Of a DNA stretch of 64,000 bases, positions 9,309 through 17,070 are shown piece by piece. The DNA comes from Arthrobacter sp. FB24 (GTDB lineage: Bacteria > Actinomycetota > Actinomycetes > Actinomycetales > Micrococcaceae), in the NCBI RefSeq assembly GCF_000196235.1, contig NC_008539.1, positions 1-64,000 on the forward strand. Reading direction: 5' to 3'. Made by a program: the position numbers and the translations under genes. How positions within the stretch are numbered: position 1 is the first letter of the stretch; each line of letters begins with the position of its first letter. The notes under the pieces were generated by a model. The model saw only the letters and a list, made by a program, of their open reading frames with translations. It searched no databases and was not told the DNA's origin.

Positions 9309-9595
9309 TTTCCCTCCTAGGACCGAAGTTACTTTCTATACACAACATGAATCAGATTCTATTAAGTGGGAAGGTGGTCGGCGTGTCGCCCGACGCCGCC
9401 GAAGGAAGGTTGTCATGAGCCTCCCCTTACTGTTGCTTTGGTGTAGGGCTTCGAGCCATGGGGTTCCTTTTACTCCTTTGACAGCGCCTGTTTTCGGAAG
9501 CTTGGTAGGGTGGCTCCTTGCCAAGGCGCGTCTGGCGCTGATTTCATAGTACACATTACTGAAATTTTTTCAGTGGATTACCGGAGCCGTAGGAC
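9309..9595. promoter_or_regulatory. Divergent promoter region with immA operator
   Basis: 287 bp between the RHH gene and immA. It contains the dyad ACTGAAATTTTTTCAGT at 9558-9574, 22 bp before the immA ATG, matching the operators at 5504 and 12293. A 44-codon hydrophobic reading frame starts at ATG 9415 behind GGAAGG, but I cannot support it as a gene. Confidence 0.55.
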
Positions 9596-10072
9596 ATGGA
9601 ACAGGCCACACTGACCGCTGACGTCATCGAGACCTTGAACCTTCCGGCGTACCCGGATCTGGGCGACCTCGTGACCGCGGTTGAAGAAAAATACGGCAAA
9701 CCTCTGGTCTTCGAGGAGGGCACAGTGGACAGCCTCGGGGAAGGCGTCACCGGCCACTGGATCGATACCCCGAGCCATGGCATCGTCAGTTACCTGCGGG
9801 GTGCCAAGGCTTGGAGTGTTCACGTCGTGCTACATGAACTGAGCCACATCCTCTTGGGCCATAAGGGGAAGCCTCTCGATGGACTTATCTCGGGGTCTTT
9901 CTTCTCCGGTATTGGCAAACGGAACGGTGTCAGTTGGATGTGCCGTGCAGTGGACGTTCCCCTGGACGAGGCGGAAGCTGCCGCCGAAAATTTGGCCTTC
10001 GGCCTGGCACGGATTCTGCATGCTACGCCCGTGAAGGAAGCCACGAAGGCCGAACGAGTGTTTGGCCTATGA
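9596..10072 (+). CDS. ImmA/IrrE-type metallopeptidase
   Basis: 158 aa with the zinc-protease signature HELSHILLGH near residues 81-90. ImmA of ICEBs1 cleaves the cognate XRE repressor to switch on transfer genes. Here the gene opens a four-gene operon whose last member is an XRE-like regulator, a similar pairing. The start of the next gene overlaps its stop (ATGA). An operator dyad lies just upstream, so the gene is probably autoregulated through the XRE protein. The substrate is inferred. Confidence 0.85.
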   Translation: MEQATLTADVIETLNLPAYPDLGDLVTAVEEKYGKPLVFEEGTVDSLGEGVTGHWIDTPSHGIVSYLRGAKAWSVHVVLHELSHILLGHKGKPLDGLISGSFFSGIGKRNGVSWMCRAVDVPLDEAEAAAENLAFGLARILHATPVKEATKAERVFGL

Positions 10073-11070
10073 TCGCTGCCGCGTTCTGGATTCTGGCAGC
10101 GGTATTTGTCTTTCGCCTCTATTTTGTAGCTCGCTGGGGCGCTTCAACGGCCTTTGCCGGTGCGATCGGCATCGGGTTCCTCGGCCTCTTTCTTACGGGC
10201 GTCGTCGTACCTGAAGCAACCATTGATGCGGCCCTGGGCGGCGTAAACTTTCTGCATCTCGTTCGCAATTTGTGTGTCACAAGCGCCGTCTGGCTGGTGC
10301 GACAGGGAATCTTCGCCGCCTATTCTGCGGATGAGAGCTACCGTTCACGCCTCAGCCACCGACCCTTGGCAGCCGGCCTTGGAGCCATCGCGATCACCGT
10401 TCCGTTCCTGTGCCAGGAGTTCGTTCCGACGACTTTGAGCTTCGTGCCGGAAAACGTCGAGCAGATGCCGGTCTTCGTCTATGCCAGCGTCTACATGGGC
10501 ATTTTGGCGTTGTTGGCTGTTTCCGTCCTTCGAATTTGCCTCCGGCCGCAGGAAAGCCTGCCCGTCCGCGTGAGTTCGCGGGTTGTTGCAGCCGGCATGG
10601 CTCTGGTTGCACTCGCGTCGGTCGAAGAGATCGCCTACATGACCGCCCTGCACAACGATGTGGGCGGCTCGGCTCTCCACCAGGTTTTGTACGTCCTGTT
10701 CAATCCGCTGTTCTACGGCGGAGTTCTGTTGACTTCTCTCGGGCTGGGCATCCCGCCGGTGGTTAAGGTGTGGCGCCGCCTGCAGATTTGGGATCGGTTC
10801 GCCTTGGTCTTTCTTACGGCCACGCTGGGCAGAGCGTATTGGGGACTCTCCCGTGCGGCTTGGCTGCCGGCCGTTTTGAGCAGCTTCTATGCGAAGCACC
10901 CCACCGTCCGTCTGTACGAGTACGTTATTCGTTCCAGCGATCACAAGGTTGCTCTCTCGGGGCGATCCACACCCATGCTTGCCGGCCGTGTCCTAGACGC
11001 AGTCCAAGCCCGATTTGATGGCGGCGTCGGTTCTCTGGAATCTGTGCTGTCGGTAAAGGCACCGCAGTGA
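10069..11070 (+). CDS. Polytopic membrane protein, MAB_1171c-like
   Basis: 333 aa. About seven hydrophobic segments fill the first 230 residues; a cytoplasmic tail follows, with the pattern RLYEYVIRSSDHKVAL. The layout matches the MAB_1171c-type putative transporters often encoded beside ImmA/IrrE and XRE proteins in actinobacteria. ATG 10069 overlaps the immA stop by 4 nt and the next gene overlaps it by 4 nt, so the three are tightly coupled. The function of the family is not established; a role as membrane sensor or partner of the protease is speculative. Confidence 0.6.
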   Translation: MIAAAFWILAAVFVFRLYFVARWGASTAFAGAIGIGFLGLFLTGVVVPEATIDAALGGVNFLHLVRNLCVTSAVWLVRQGIFAAYSADESYRSRLSHRPLAAGLGAIAITVPFLCQEFVPTTLSFVPENVEQMPVFVYASVYMGILALLAVSVLRICLRPQESLPVRVSSRVVAAGMALVALASVEEIAYMTALHNDVGGSALHQVLYVLFNPLFYGGVLLTSLGLGIPPVVKVWRRLQIWDRFALVFLTATLGRAYWGLSRAAWLPAVLSSFYAKHPTVRLYEYVIRSSDHKVALSGRSTPMLAGRVLDAVQARFDGGVGSLESVLSVKAPQ

Positions 11071-11690
11071 CAGCAGCATCCACGACCCTAACCGCAGAAA
11101 GGTCCTCCACAGCCATTGGGCGTGTGGCCCGGTCCGCAACCGAGATTGCGCAGCCGCCTCTGGTGTTGTCCCTTCTGCTGATTTTGGCTTCTCTGCTGAG
11201 TGATCAGTGGATGGTCTCTATCTGGTCGGGCATTATCGCTGCCCTTTTCATCTGTCTGGTGCCCTTTGCCGTCGTACTGTTGCTTGCCAAGAGGGGCCAG
11301 TTGACGGACCACCATGTGGGAGACAAGAAGCAACGCCGCCCGGTCATGCTCTGGACCTTGGGCTCGTCGCTGCTTGGCTGCGCAATCCTCTCAATCATGG
11401 GCGCGCCAAAACCCGTCTGGGGGCTAGTTGGCGGGATCCTCTGCGGGATTGTGGCGCTGATCCTGGTCAGCCCGATCTGGAAGATATCGGGCCATGCAAT
11501 GACGTTGGGCGGCGCGACCGTGTCAGCTGTACTGATGTTCGGCTGGCTGGGGCTTCCGTTCGTTGTGGCGGCCCCGCTTGTCTGCTGGTCCAGGGTCTAT
11601 CTCCGGGACCACTCAGCTCCTCAGGTCATTGCCGGGTTCATAACCGGCGTAGTCGCATTCGGAGCCTCATATACTCTCATTGTCGGCTGA
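11067..11690 (+). CDS. PAP2-like integral membrane phosphatase
   Basis: 207 aa with about six membrane segments. The C-terminal PAP2 (type 2 phosphatidic acid phosphatase) signature parts are present: KISGHAMTLGG (SGH) and SRVYLRDHSAPQVIAG (SR-x5-H-x3-Q). These enzymes remove phosphate from lipid or undecaprenyl pyrophosphates on the outer face of the membrane. The first signature block (KxxxxxxRP) is recognisable only as DKKQRRPVM. It starts at GTG 11067, overlapping the previous stop by 4 nt. Its link to the ImmA/XRE pair is notable. Confidence 0.7.
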   Translation: MTAASTTLTAERSSTAIGRVARSATEIAQPPLVLSLLLILASLLSDQWMVSIWSGIIAALFICLVPFAVVLLLAKRGQLTDHHVGDKKQRRPVMLWTLGSSLLGCAILSIMGAPKPVWGLVGGILCGIVALILVSPIWKISGHAMTLGGATVSAVLMFGWLGLPFVVAAPLVCWSRVYLRDHSAPQVIAGFITGVVAFGASYTLIVG

Positions 11691-11841
11691 TCTTTCACGT
11701 GGCATCCCACGAAGCCGCCAGGGTCTGGCAAGTGGCCTCAACAATGACGAAATTAAAGAGGAGGGCTGTGACTTCGCTACCACTGGCAGAGCGCTGCCCT
11801 CGGGATGTGGCCGCCCTCGCTGGCCGGGAGCAGGATCACGC

Positions 11842-12297
11842 GTGAATTCGAACGACAACCCCATAGATCCTCGCAGTGATAAAGAGGTTCTGGCATCGAA
11901 AATCCAGCTTCTTCTGGACATCGTTCATGCCAAGGACGCTGAAAGTTTCACGTACGAAGATGTTCGACAGGGACTGGCGGAGCAGGGGCTCACGCTCACA
12001 AGAACGCGTTGGCACCGGCTGCTGGCCGGCTCTCCTGATAACCGCTGGGATCCGGAGCTGCTGAAGGCACTGGCGTACTTTTTTGACGTTGACGAGAACT
12101 ACCTGCTTCAGCGCAGCGGTCCCATCCCGGAGCGGGTGGAGGCCGAACTCAGACTGATAGAGGCTTACCGCATCGCCGAGGTAGAGCACTTCGCCGCGCG
12201 GGTTCTGGGAGAAGTGAACGTGGACGCGCTTCGTGCGGTGACAGAAGCTCTCCGAAACCTTCCTCCTAGGCCCGAGAAAAAAAGTCCACCTAACTGA
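11842..12297 (+). CDS. XRE-like transcriptional regulator (presumed ImmA target)
   Basis: 151 aa from GTG 11842 (GGGAGCAGG upstream). The N-terminal half resembles a Cro/C1 helix-turn-helix: TYEDVRQGLAEQGLTLTRTR, then DNRWDPELLKALAYFFDVDENYLL, the typical last helices of XRE domains. The C-terminal half is helical and could dimerise. Its place after immA suggests a repressor inactivated by that protease. Its stop codon lies inside the first of two tandem operator dyads, consistent with binding at this locus. A longer in-frame extension to 11680 looks noncoding. Confidence 0.7.
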   Translation: MNSNDNPIDPRSDKEVLASKIQLLLDIVHAKDAESFTYEDVRQGLAEQGLTLTRTRWHRLLAGSPDNRWDPELLKALAYFFDVDENYLLQRSGPIPERVEAELRLIEAYRIAEVEHFAARVLGEVNVDALRAVTEALRNLPPRPEKKSPPN

Positions 12298-12327
12298 AAA
12301 ATTTTCACTACTGAATTTTTTTCAGTA
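12293..12327. promoter_or_regulatory. Tandem operator dyads after xre
   Basis: Two adjoining copies of the ACTGAAA-N3-TTTCAGT dyad: 12293-12309 (one mismatch in the right arm) and 12309-12327 (one mismatch in the left arm). The first overlaps the xre stop. They could govern rightward transcription towards the transfer operon. Confidence 0.55.
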
Positions 12328-12395
12328 GACTCTGGGGCATGACATGTTCCAGGCGCCCGCTACGGCCTGCCCATGCACATTGAGTGGCATCAATG

Positions 12396-12438
12396 GTGTG
12401 GCCCCTACGACAGATTTGGGGGGTAGTAGGGGCTACAC
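12396..12438. repeat. Long imperfect inverted repeat in the transfer leader
   Basis: Arms GTGTGGCCCCTAC (12396-12408) and GTAGGGGCTACAC (12426-12438) pair over 13 bp with one G-U pair and a 17-nt loop. No U-tract follows. It could be a leader RNA hairpin or a protein-binding cruciform. The remaining 12328-12568 holds no gene I can support. Confidence 0.4.
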
Positions 12439-12568
12439 CCCCGCAGCGTGCGCACCTCAGATGTGCACTCAGGCCGCCGCCCCCGAATGCTCAACTCCCG
12501 GTACTCCCGCCTTTGATCCAAGAAATCTCCGCGCTGGCTTCATTCTCGGGCGCTGCGACATTCGACGC

Positions 12569-12895
12569 CTATTCTCCCGACAGATAGCTCATGTAGGCGA
12601 GGCCGCACTCCCGCAACCTGCCCAGGTCTATGGAGTAGTGAATGCGCTGCCCGTTGCGGATACCGACTTCGCCCGCAGCGGAGACCAAGCCTTCGGCCTC
12701 GAGTGTCTTGATATGCGCGTAGACCTGCCGGTAGTCCACGCCGATGCGCTTTGCGATGTTTCCAGTCGTGTCGCCGTCAAGATGCTGGGCCAGGTCCCTG
12801 ATAACAGCTGCCCGCAGGGTGTTGGCGTTGAACACACTCAGAGCCTTTGCAGCCTCTTGCGGCTGTCCGGGGAGTGGTTTGTAGATGCGGGGCAT
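12569..12895 (-). CDS. ArsR-like winged-helix regulator
   Basis: 108 aa. AVIRDLAQHLDGDTTGNIAKRIGVDYRQVYAHIKTLEAEGLV is a clear winged helix-turn-helix (residues 30-72), followed by a wing containing GIRNGQRIHYSID. No metal-binding cysteine pair is present, so it is not a metal sensor of the usual ArsR type. It is divergent from the transfer operon, with a perfect 16-bp palindrome between them. This suggests autoregulation and control of the first transfer gene at 13024. Confidence 0.75.
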   Translation of the reverse strand: MPRIYKPLPGQPQEAAKALSVFNANTLRAAVIRDLAQHLDGDTTGNIAKRIGVDYRQVYAHIKTLEAEGLVSAAGEVGIRNGQRIHYSIDLGRLRECGLAYMSYLSGE

Positions 12896-12947
12896 TCGTC
12901 AATTCTCACCCACCGCCGCGCCCTCAAGAAGTACCAACATATTTTTG

Positions 12948-12963
12948 GTGATGCTAGCATCAC
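12948..12963. promoter_or_regulatory. Perfect 16-bp palindrome between regulator and transfer operon
   Basis: GTGATGCTAGCATCAC is self-complementary over its full length. It lies about 52 bp from the start of the ArsR-like gene and 60 bp before the first transfer gene, the expected place for an operator shared by divergent promoters. Confidence 0.6.
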
Positions 12964-13023
12964 GTTAAAGATGATGGTCATGTGTGCAGGTGTCCGCCGG
13001 GAAATCCGAGAGGGGGAACTACC

Positions 13024-14100
13024 GTGAAGCCAAAAGGACTTTTGATCGTCGCTGCGGTTATTGTGCCGACGCTCTTCCTGGGTTTGATCCTGTCGATCGT
13101 TCTGCTCTTCGGGCCGACACCTGCTGCGGCCGACTGCGGTCCGGCCGTTGCCGTCGTCATCGACGGCAACACCAAGGTTGAGGGCTACACCCAGGAGCAG
13201 CTGAAGAACGCCGCCGCCATCATGGACGCCGGCAACGCACTGGACTTGTCGGTAAACGGCCAGATGATCAGCGTCATGGTCGCCCTGGGGGAGTCGGGGT
13301 TGCGGGTGCTGGATACCGGCGACGGCGCGGGTCCGGATTCCCGGGGGTTGTTCCAGCAGCGCGACAACGGGGCGTGGGGTTCCTACGCGGATCGCATGGA
13401 CCCCACGACGAGCGCAACCAACTTCATCAAAGCCTTGAAAAGCGTGGCCGGCTGGGAGCTGTTGGAACCGACCCTTGTCGGCAACAGGGTCCAGCGCAAC
13501 GCCGATCCCTACCACTACCAGAAGTACTGGCCCGAAGCCGTCAAACTCGTCCAGGCGCTCTCGAACTCGAAGTTCTCCCGGGCAGGCAGCGACTGCGCCA
13601 TCCGGGGCCAGTCCGGAGTGGGGGATGACTACCCGTGGAAGAACTCCCCGACGTGGCTGCAGGCCGGCGCAAACGCGTCCAGTACCTCGCCGCTGGGCAT
13701 GTACTACCGCGAGTGCGTGGACTTCGCCCTCTGGCGGGTCAACCAGCAGATGGGTTCAACGAAAGCTCCGTTCAAGTTCCTCAACGGCTCCTTCCGCCCG
13801 GACGGACAGGGGCTCGGCTCTGCCCTGACCTGGAAGGTCGGCTGGGACGCCAAGGGCTGGGACTCCGGCAGCACACCCCGGGTCGGCGCCGTTGTCTGGT
13901 ACGCGCCCGGAGCCGGGGGAGCGGACCCGAACTTCGGCCACGTCGCGGTGGTCAAGGAGGTCAAGGACGACGGGACCTACGTCGAAGAGGGCTACAACGG
14001 CAACCCGGCCCCGGCGGACCACAGCTACTACACCCGGACAGTGACCAACACCGTCCCCTCCGCTTTCCTGTACCTGCCCACCCAAGAGGAGAAAAAGTGA
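13024..14100 (+). CDS. Conjugation cell-wall hydrolase with CHAP domain (VirB1-like role)
   Basis: 358 aa. One N-terminal membrane anchor (residues 5-30) precedes a lysozyme/transglycosylase-like region (VALGESGLRVLD ... SRGLFQQR). A C-terminal CHAP amidase/peptidase domain has its presumed catalytic Cys in YYRECVDFALW (near 230) and His in FGHVAVV (near 305). Such two-domain hydrolases open the peptidoglycan for the transfer channel in Gram-positive systems. GTG 13024 follows GAGGGGGAA. It is the first gene of the transfer operon and overlaps the next by 4 nt. Confidence 0.85.
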   Translation: MKPKGLLIVAAVIVPTLFLGLILSIVLLFGPTPAAADCGPAVAVVIDGNTKVEGYTQEQLKNAAAIMDAGNALDLSVNGQMISVMVALGESGLRVLDTGDGAGPDSRGLFQQRDNGAWGSYADRMDPTTSATNFIKALKSVAGWELLEPTLVGNRVQRNADPYHYQKYWPEAVKLVQALSNSKFSRAGSDCAIRGQSGVGDDYPWKNSPTWLQAGANASSTSPLGMYYRECVDFALWRVNQQMGSTKAPFKFLNGSFRPDGQGLGSALTWKVGWDAKGWDSGSTPRVGAVVWYAPGAGGADPNFGHVAVVKEVKDDGTYVEEGYNGNPAPADHSYYTRTVTNTVPSAFLYLPTQEEKK

Positions 14101-14615
14101 AAAAGCCCGTGACCCTGCTCGGCGTGGCGCTGCTCTGCGTTTCGTGCGCGCCGGCAGGCAACACCACGACAGCGCCGTCGGCATCAGCGGCCGCCAGCCC
14201 CACCTCATCCGCGCCGGTCTCCCTGAGCGCCAACAGCGGACCCCAGGCACCGGGCGGCACGATCCCCGCCACCATCGGCATCAGCTGGGATCAGGCCAGC
14301 AAGGACGAAGCCGCCGATGTCGCAGAGAACGCCATGACGGACTTCGCCCGCCCCACGGTGGAGGACAAGCAGTGGGCCAATGACCTGGCCCGCTGGCTGA
14401 CCCCGCAGGCCACCGCCGACTACTCGGCAGTGGACCCGGCCAACATCCCCGCATCCCGCGTCACCGGCGCCGCCACCCTCAGCGTCGATGAAGCCAACGG
14501 CTTCGGCGTCACCGCCGCGGTCCCCACCAACGCCGGGACCTACACGGTGCAGCTGCTCCGCGCCGGCAAGGACGCCCCGTGGAAGGTCAACCGACTCACC
14601 CCGCCCGCCTCCTAA
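14097..14615 (+). CDS. Transfer-operon lipoprotein
   Basis: 172 aa starting at GTG 14097, overlapping the CHAP gene stop by 4 nt. The N-terminus VKKPVTLLGVALLCVSCAPAG is a lipoprotein signal with lipobox VSC. A Ser/Ala/Thr-rich linker and a compact domain of about 100 residues follow. The domain layout (mixed helices and strands, ending VQLLRAGKDAPWKVNRL) recalls surface-exposed accessory proteins of Gram-positive T4SS. No specific family recognised. It is probably displayed outside the membrane together with the hydrolase. Confidence 0.7.
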   Translation: MKKPVTLLGVALLCVSCAPAGNTTTAPSASAAASPTSSAPVSLSANSGPQAPGGTIPATIGISWDQASKDEAADVAENAMTDFARPTVEDKQWANDLARWLTPQATADYSAVDPANIPASRVTGAATLSVDEANGFGVTAAVPTNAGTYTVQLLRAGKDAPWKVNRLTPPAS

Positions 14616-14656
14616 CCGCCGCCACGTCCACCCCCACACACGTAAGGAAGAAGCTC

Positions 14657-16114
14657 ATGGGCACCACACCAACGCAAGTTCTGGCCTTTCCCAACATCCG
14701 CGCCATTGTCCGGGACAACGGCACCGCCGAGGTCGTCGTCGCGGGCAACTCCCGCATCGTCCCTGCCGCAGATTCGGTTCAGGAACTGCGCACCAACGCC
14801 CTGGCCCTCATCGTGGGCGAAGCCCAGACCCTCCAGCGCCCCGTGCGGGTCCAGATCGAGGACCCCGACGGACACGGCGAACTCATCGTCCACCCGGACA
14901 ACACGATCGAATCCGTTTCCTACGAGCCCACGCCGGCCCGCCGCCGCGCAGAGGCCCCCGCAACCACACCCGCCACCGCAGCGCCGGCCGTAATTGAGAC
15001 CGTCCCCGCACCCGCGCAGGAGCCCGCGGCCGCTCCGGCAGAGTCGGCGCCAGCTCCCGCCCCTGCCGCATCGGTGGACGCCCAGCCGTGGCCGCCCGCT
15101 CCCGCGACGGCCACCCCGGAACCGCAGATAGCTGCCGTTGTTGAGGAAGCAGCGCCGACCCGGCGCAGCCTGAAGGAAACCTCGTTCCTGGTCAGCGCCC
15201 CGGTGCTGGAACCGGCTACACAGGGCTGGCGCGGAACACTGACGCGCCTGGGACTGCGGATGGATCCCTCGGCGGAAGAACTCACCGAACGTGAGGATAT
15301 TCGCACGGTCAGCCAGCACTGGCCCGGCCCCCGGACGATTGCGGTGGTCAACCGTAAGGGCGGGGCGAATAAGACCCCAACCGTGGTGATGCTCTCGGCC
15401 ATCCTTGCCCGTTACAGCGGTGCGGCCACGGTCGCGTGGGACAACAACGAATCCCAGGGCACCCTCGGGTGGCGGACGGAAAAGGGTTCCCACGACCGCA
15501 GCGTCCTGGACTTGATCGATGCCTCCACCGAACTGCTCTCCCCGTCCACGAACGCGGCCGAAATCGCCAAGTTCGTCCACCACCAGACCGCCGACAAGTT
15601 CGACGTCCTGCGCTCGGACGAGAACGAGGAAGGCGACCATGAAGTCACGGCCGAGGAAGTCGACATCGCCCATCAGGTCCTCACCCGCTATTACCGGCTT
15701 GTGGTGATGGATTCGGGTAACACGGCCAGGGCGGCGAATTGGCGGCGGATGATCGACTACACCAACCAGCTCGTCGTCCCCGTCACGGCCATCGAAGACC
15801 GCGCAGAAGCCGCCCGGCTGACGCTGCAGACCCTGGAATCCCGGGGCGGCCACGACGCGGAGCTGGCCCGCAACGCGGTCGTCATCGTCTCGGAGTCTAC
15901 CGACGCCAAGCGCAGCATGAGCGGCGAGGCCTTGAAGCGGGCCAAGGACGAGGCCCAGCGGATCGCTGACGGCTTCGCACCCTTCGTCCGCTCCGTTGTC
16001 CGGATTCCTTACGATCCGGCCCTGGTCAACGGACCCATCCGCTATGAAGCCCTCCAGCCCGCCACTCAGCGGGCATGGCTGGCGGCCGCGGCCGCCGTCG
16101 CCGCCGGCTTCTAA
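14657..16114 (+). CDS. MinD/ParA-like ATPase of the transfer operon
   Basis: 485 aa. Residues 1-85 form a small N-terminal domain and 90-180 an Ala/Pro-rich linker. From about 225 a ParA/MinD-type ATPase begins with Walker A VVNRKGGANKT, where the usual GVGKT reads GANKT, keeping the signature lysines. VVMDSGNTARAANWRR supplies the Walker B-like part, with the usual Asp pair reduced. Similar proteins accompany actinobacterial transfer and ESX loci and may position the machinery. It starts at ATG 14657 behind AAGGAAG. It is not the plasmid's segregation ParA, which is at 5936-6706. Confidence 0.75.
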   Translation: MGTTPTQVLAFPNIRAIVRDNGTAEVVVAGNSRIVPAADSVQELRTNALALIVGEAQTLQRPVRVQIEDPDGHGELIVHPDNTIESVSYEPTPARRRAEAPATTPATAAPAVIETVPAPAQEPAAAPAESAPAPAPAASVDAQPWPPAPATATPEPQIAAVVEEAAPTRRSLKETSFLVSAPVLEPATQGWRGTLTRLGLRMDPSAEELTEREDIRTVSQHWPGPRTIAVVNRKGGANKTPTVVMLSAILARYSGAATVAWDNNESQGTLGWRTEKGSHDRSVLDLIDASTELLSPSTNAAEIAKFVHHQTADKFDVLRSDENEEGDHEVTAEEVDIAHQVLTRYYRLVVMDSGNTARAANWRRMIDYTNQLVVPVTAIEDRAEAARLTLQTLESRGGHDAELARNAVVIVSESTDAKRSMSGEALKRAKDEAQRIADGFAPFVRSVVRIPYDPALVNGPIRYEALQPATQRAWLAAAAAVAAGF

Positions 16115-16147
16115 ACCACCCACCACGGACTCTGAAAGGAGGCAAGC

Positions 16148-16762
16148 ATGCAACAGTCCCTGAACCCCTGGATCACCCATCCGGCTCCGGCCGACGGCGC
16201 GGACACGGCAGCGCCGGAAGCTCACGTGCCGCCGGCGGCCGTGGTCAGTGAACCGCTCAGGGGAATGGTCGAACCGGACGCCGCAGACCGTCTGGCCCGC
16301 CGCACACTGGCAGGCTCCGCAGCACTGTGGGTCGCCGGCGCCCACGGGGGATCCGGTGAAAGCCGCATCGCTGATCTGATCGGCGGGGCGCGGGCGACCG
16401 GTCACTGCTGGCCTGTCCTCCAGGACGGCAGTAGGCCCTGGGTGCTGCTGGTTTGCCGTGCAGACATGCGGGGCCTGACAGCGGCCCGGAGCGCCCTGAC
16501 CGAGTGGGCATCAGGCGCGGCGCCCGCGGTTGATCTGCTCGGCCTCGCCATCCTGGCGGACGCACCGGGGAAGACGCCCAAACCCTTGCGGGACTTCGCC
16601 GCCATCGTCGGCGGGGGAGCCCCCCGGTCCTGGACCTTGCCCTGGGTCGAGGCCTGGCGGCACGGAGATTCCACCACCGCACCGCCGGCCCGCGAGTACC
16701 AACGCTTCATCAATGACTTAGCCGCCCTGGCTACCGACACCACACCACGCACCACCCACTGA
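16148..16762 (+). CDS. DUF6668-like protein of the transfer operon
   Basis: 204 aa. Contains a P-loop-like stretch LWVAGAHGGSGESRIADLI around residues 60-78, where GKT is replaced by GES, so nucleotide binding is doubtful. The rest resembles a degenerate ATPase fold with Ala/Pro-rich ends. I match it to DUF6668 by memory of the GAHGGxGE motif. ATG 16148 has AAAGGAGG upstream. It may work with the MinD-like protein encoded just before it. Confidence 0.6.
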   Translation: MQQSLNPWITHPAPADGADTAAPEAHVPPAAVVSEPLRGMVEPDAADRLARRTLAGSAALWVAGAHGGSGESRIADLIGGARATGHCWPVLQDGSRPWVLLVCRADMRGLTAARSALTEWASGAAPAVDLLGLAILADAPGKTPKPLRDFAAIVGGGAPRSWTLPWVEAWRHGDSTTAPPAREYQRFINDLAALATDTTPRTTH

Positions 16763-16773
16763 AAGGTCTCCCC

Positions 16774-17043
16774 ATGAACTCCTTCTCCGTACTTGCGGCA
16801 AGCGTCATCCCCAACCCCACCCCCGTTGTCCCGGCACAGGCCGGCGGGCTGCTCACGATCCTGAACTGGGCCTCCGGCATCGGCCTGGTCCTGGGCGTCC
16901 TGGGCGTCATCATCGTCGGCATCGGCATGGTCATCCAGCTCCAGCGCGGCGAGGGCGCACAGGCCATCGGCAAGCTCGGCTGGGTCCTGATGGGCTGCAT
17001 CATCATCACCGGTGCGTCCGGCATCGTCCGCGCCTTCGTCTAA
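16774..17043 (+). CDS. VirB2/TrbC-like small membrane protein (pilin candidate)
   Basis: 89 aa: a short N-terminal segment ending near a possible AQA cleavage site, then two hydrophobic helices (residues 31-51 and 65-86) separated by the basic-acidic loop QLQRGEGAQAIGKLG. This is the size and topology of VirB2 or TrbC pilins and of the equivalent short proteins of Gram-positive T4SS. It starts 11 nt after the previous stop with GAAAGG upstream. Confidence 0.65.
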   Translation: MNSFSVLAASVIPNPTPVVPAQAGGLLTILNWASGIGLVLGVLGVIIVGIGMVIQLQRGEGAQAIGKLGWVLMGCIIITGASGIVRAFV

Positions 17044-17070
17044 ACCAGCACCAACAACGGGAGGTTCACC

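Noticed and set aside
12344..13027. Plus-strand frame of 227 codons after the tandem operators
   Set aside because: It is the antisense of the ArsR-like gene over most of its length, rich in Cys/Pro/Ala at the start, and has no ribosome site. More likely untranslated leader.
14612..16405. Minus-strand frame of 597 codons across the MinD-like gene
   Set aside because: Composition is typical of a GC-rich antisense shadow and no start context is present; the plus strand encodes a recognisable ATPase.
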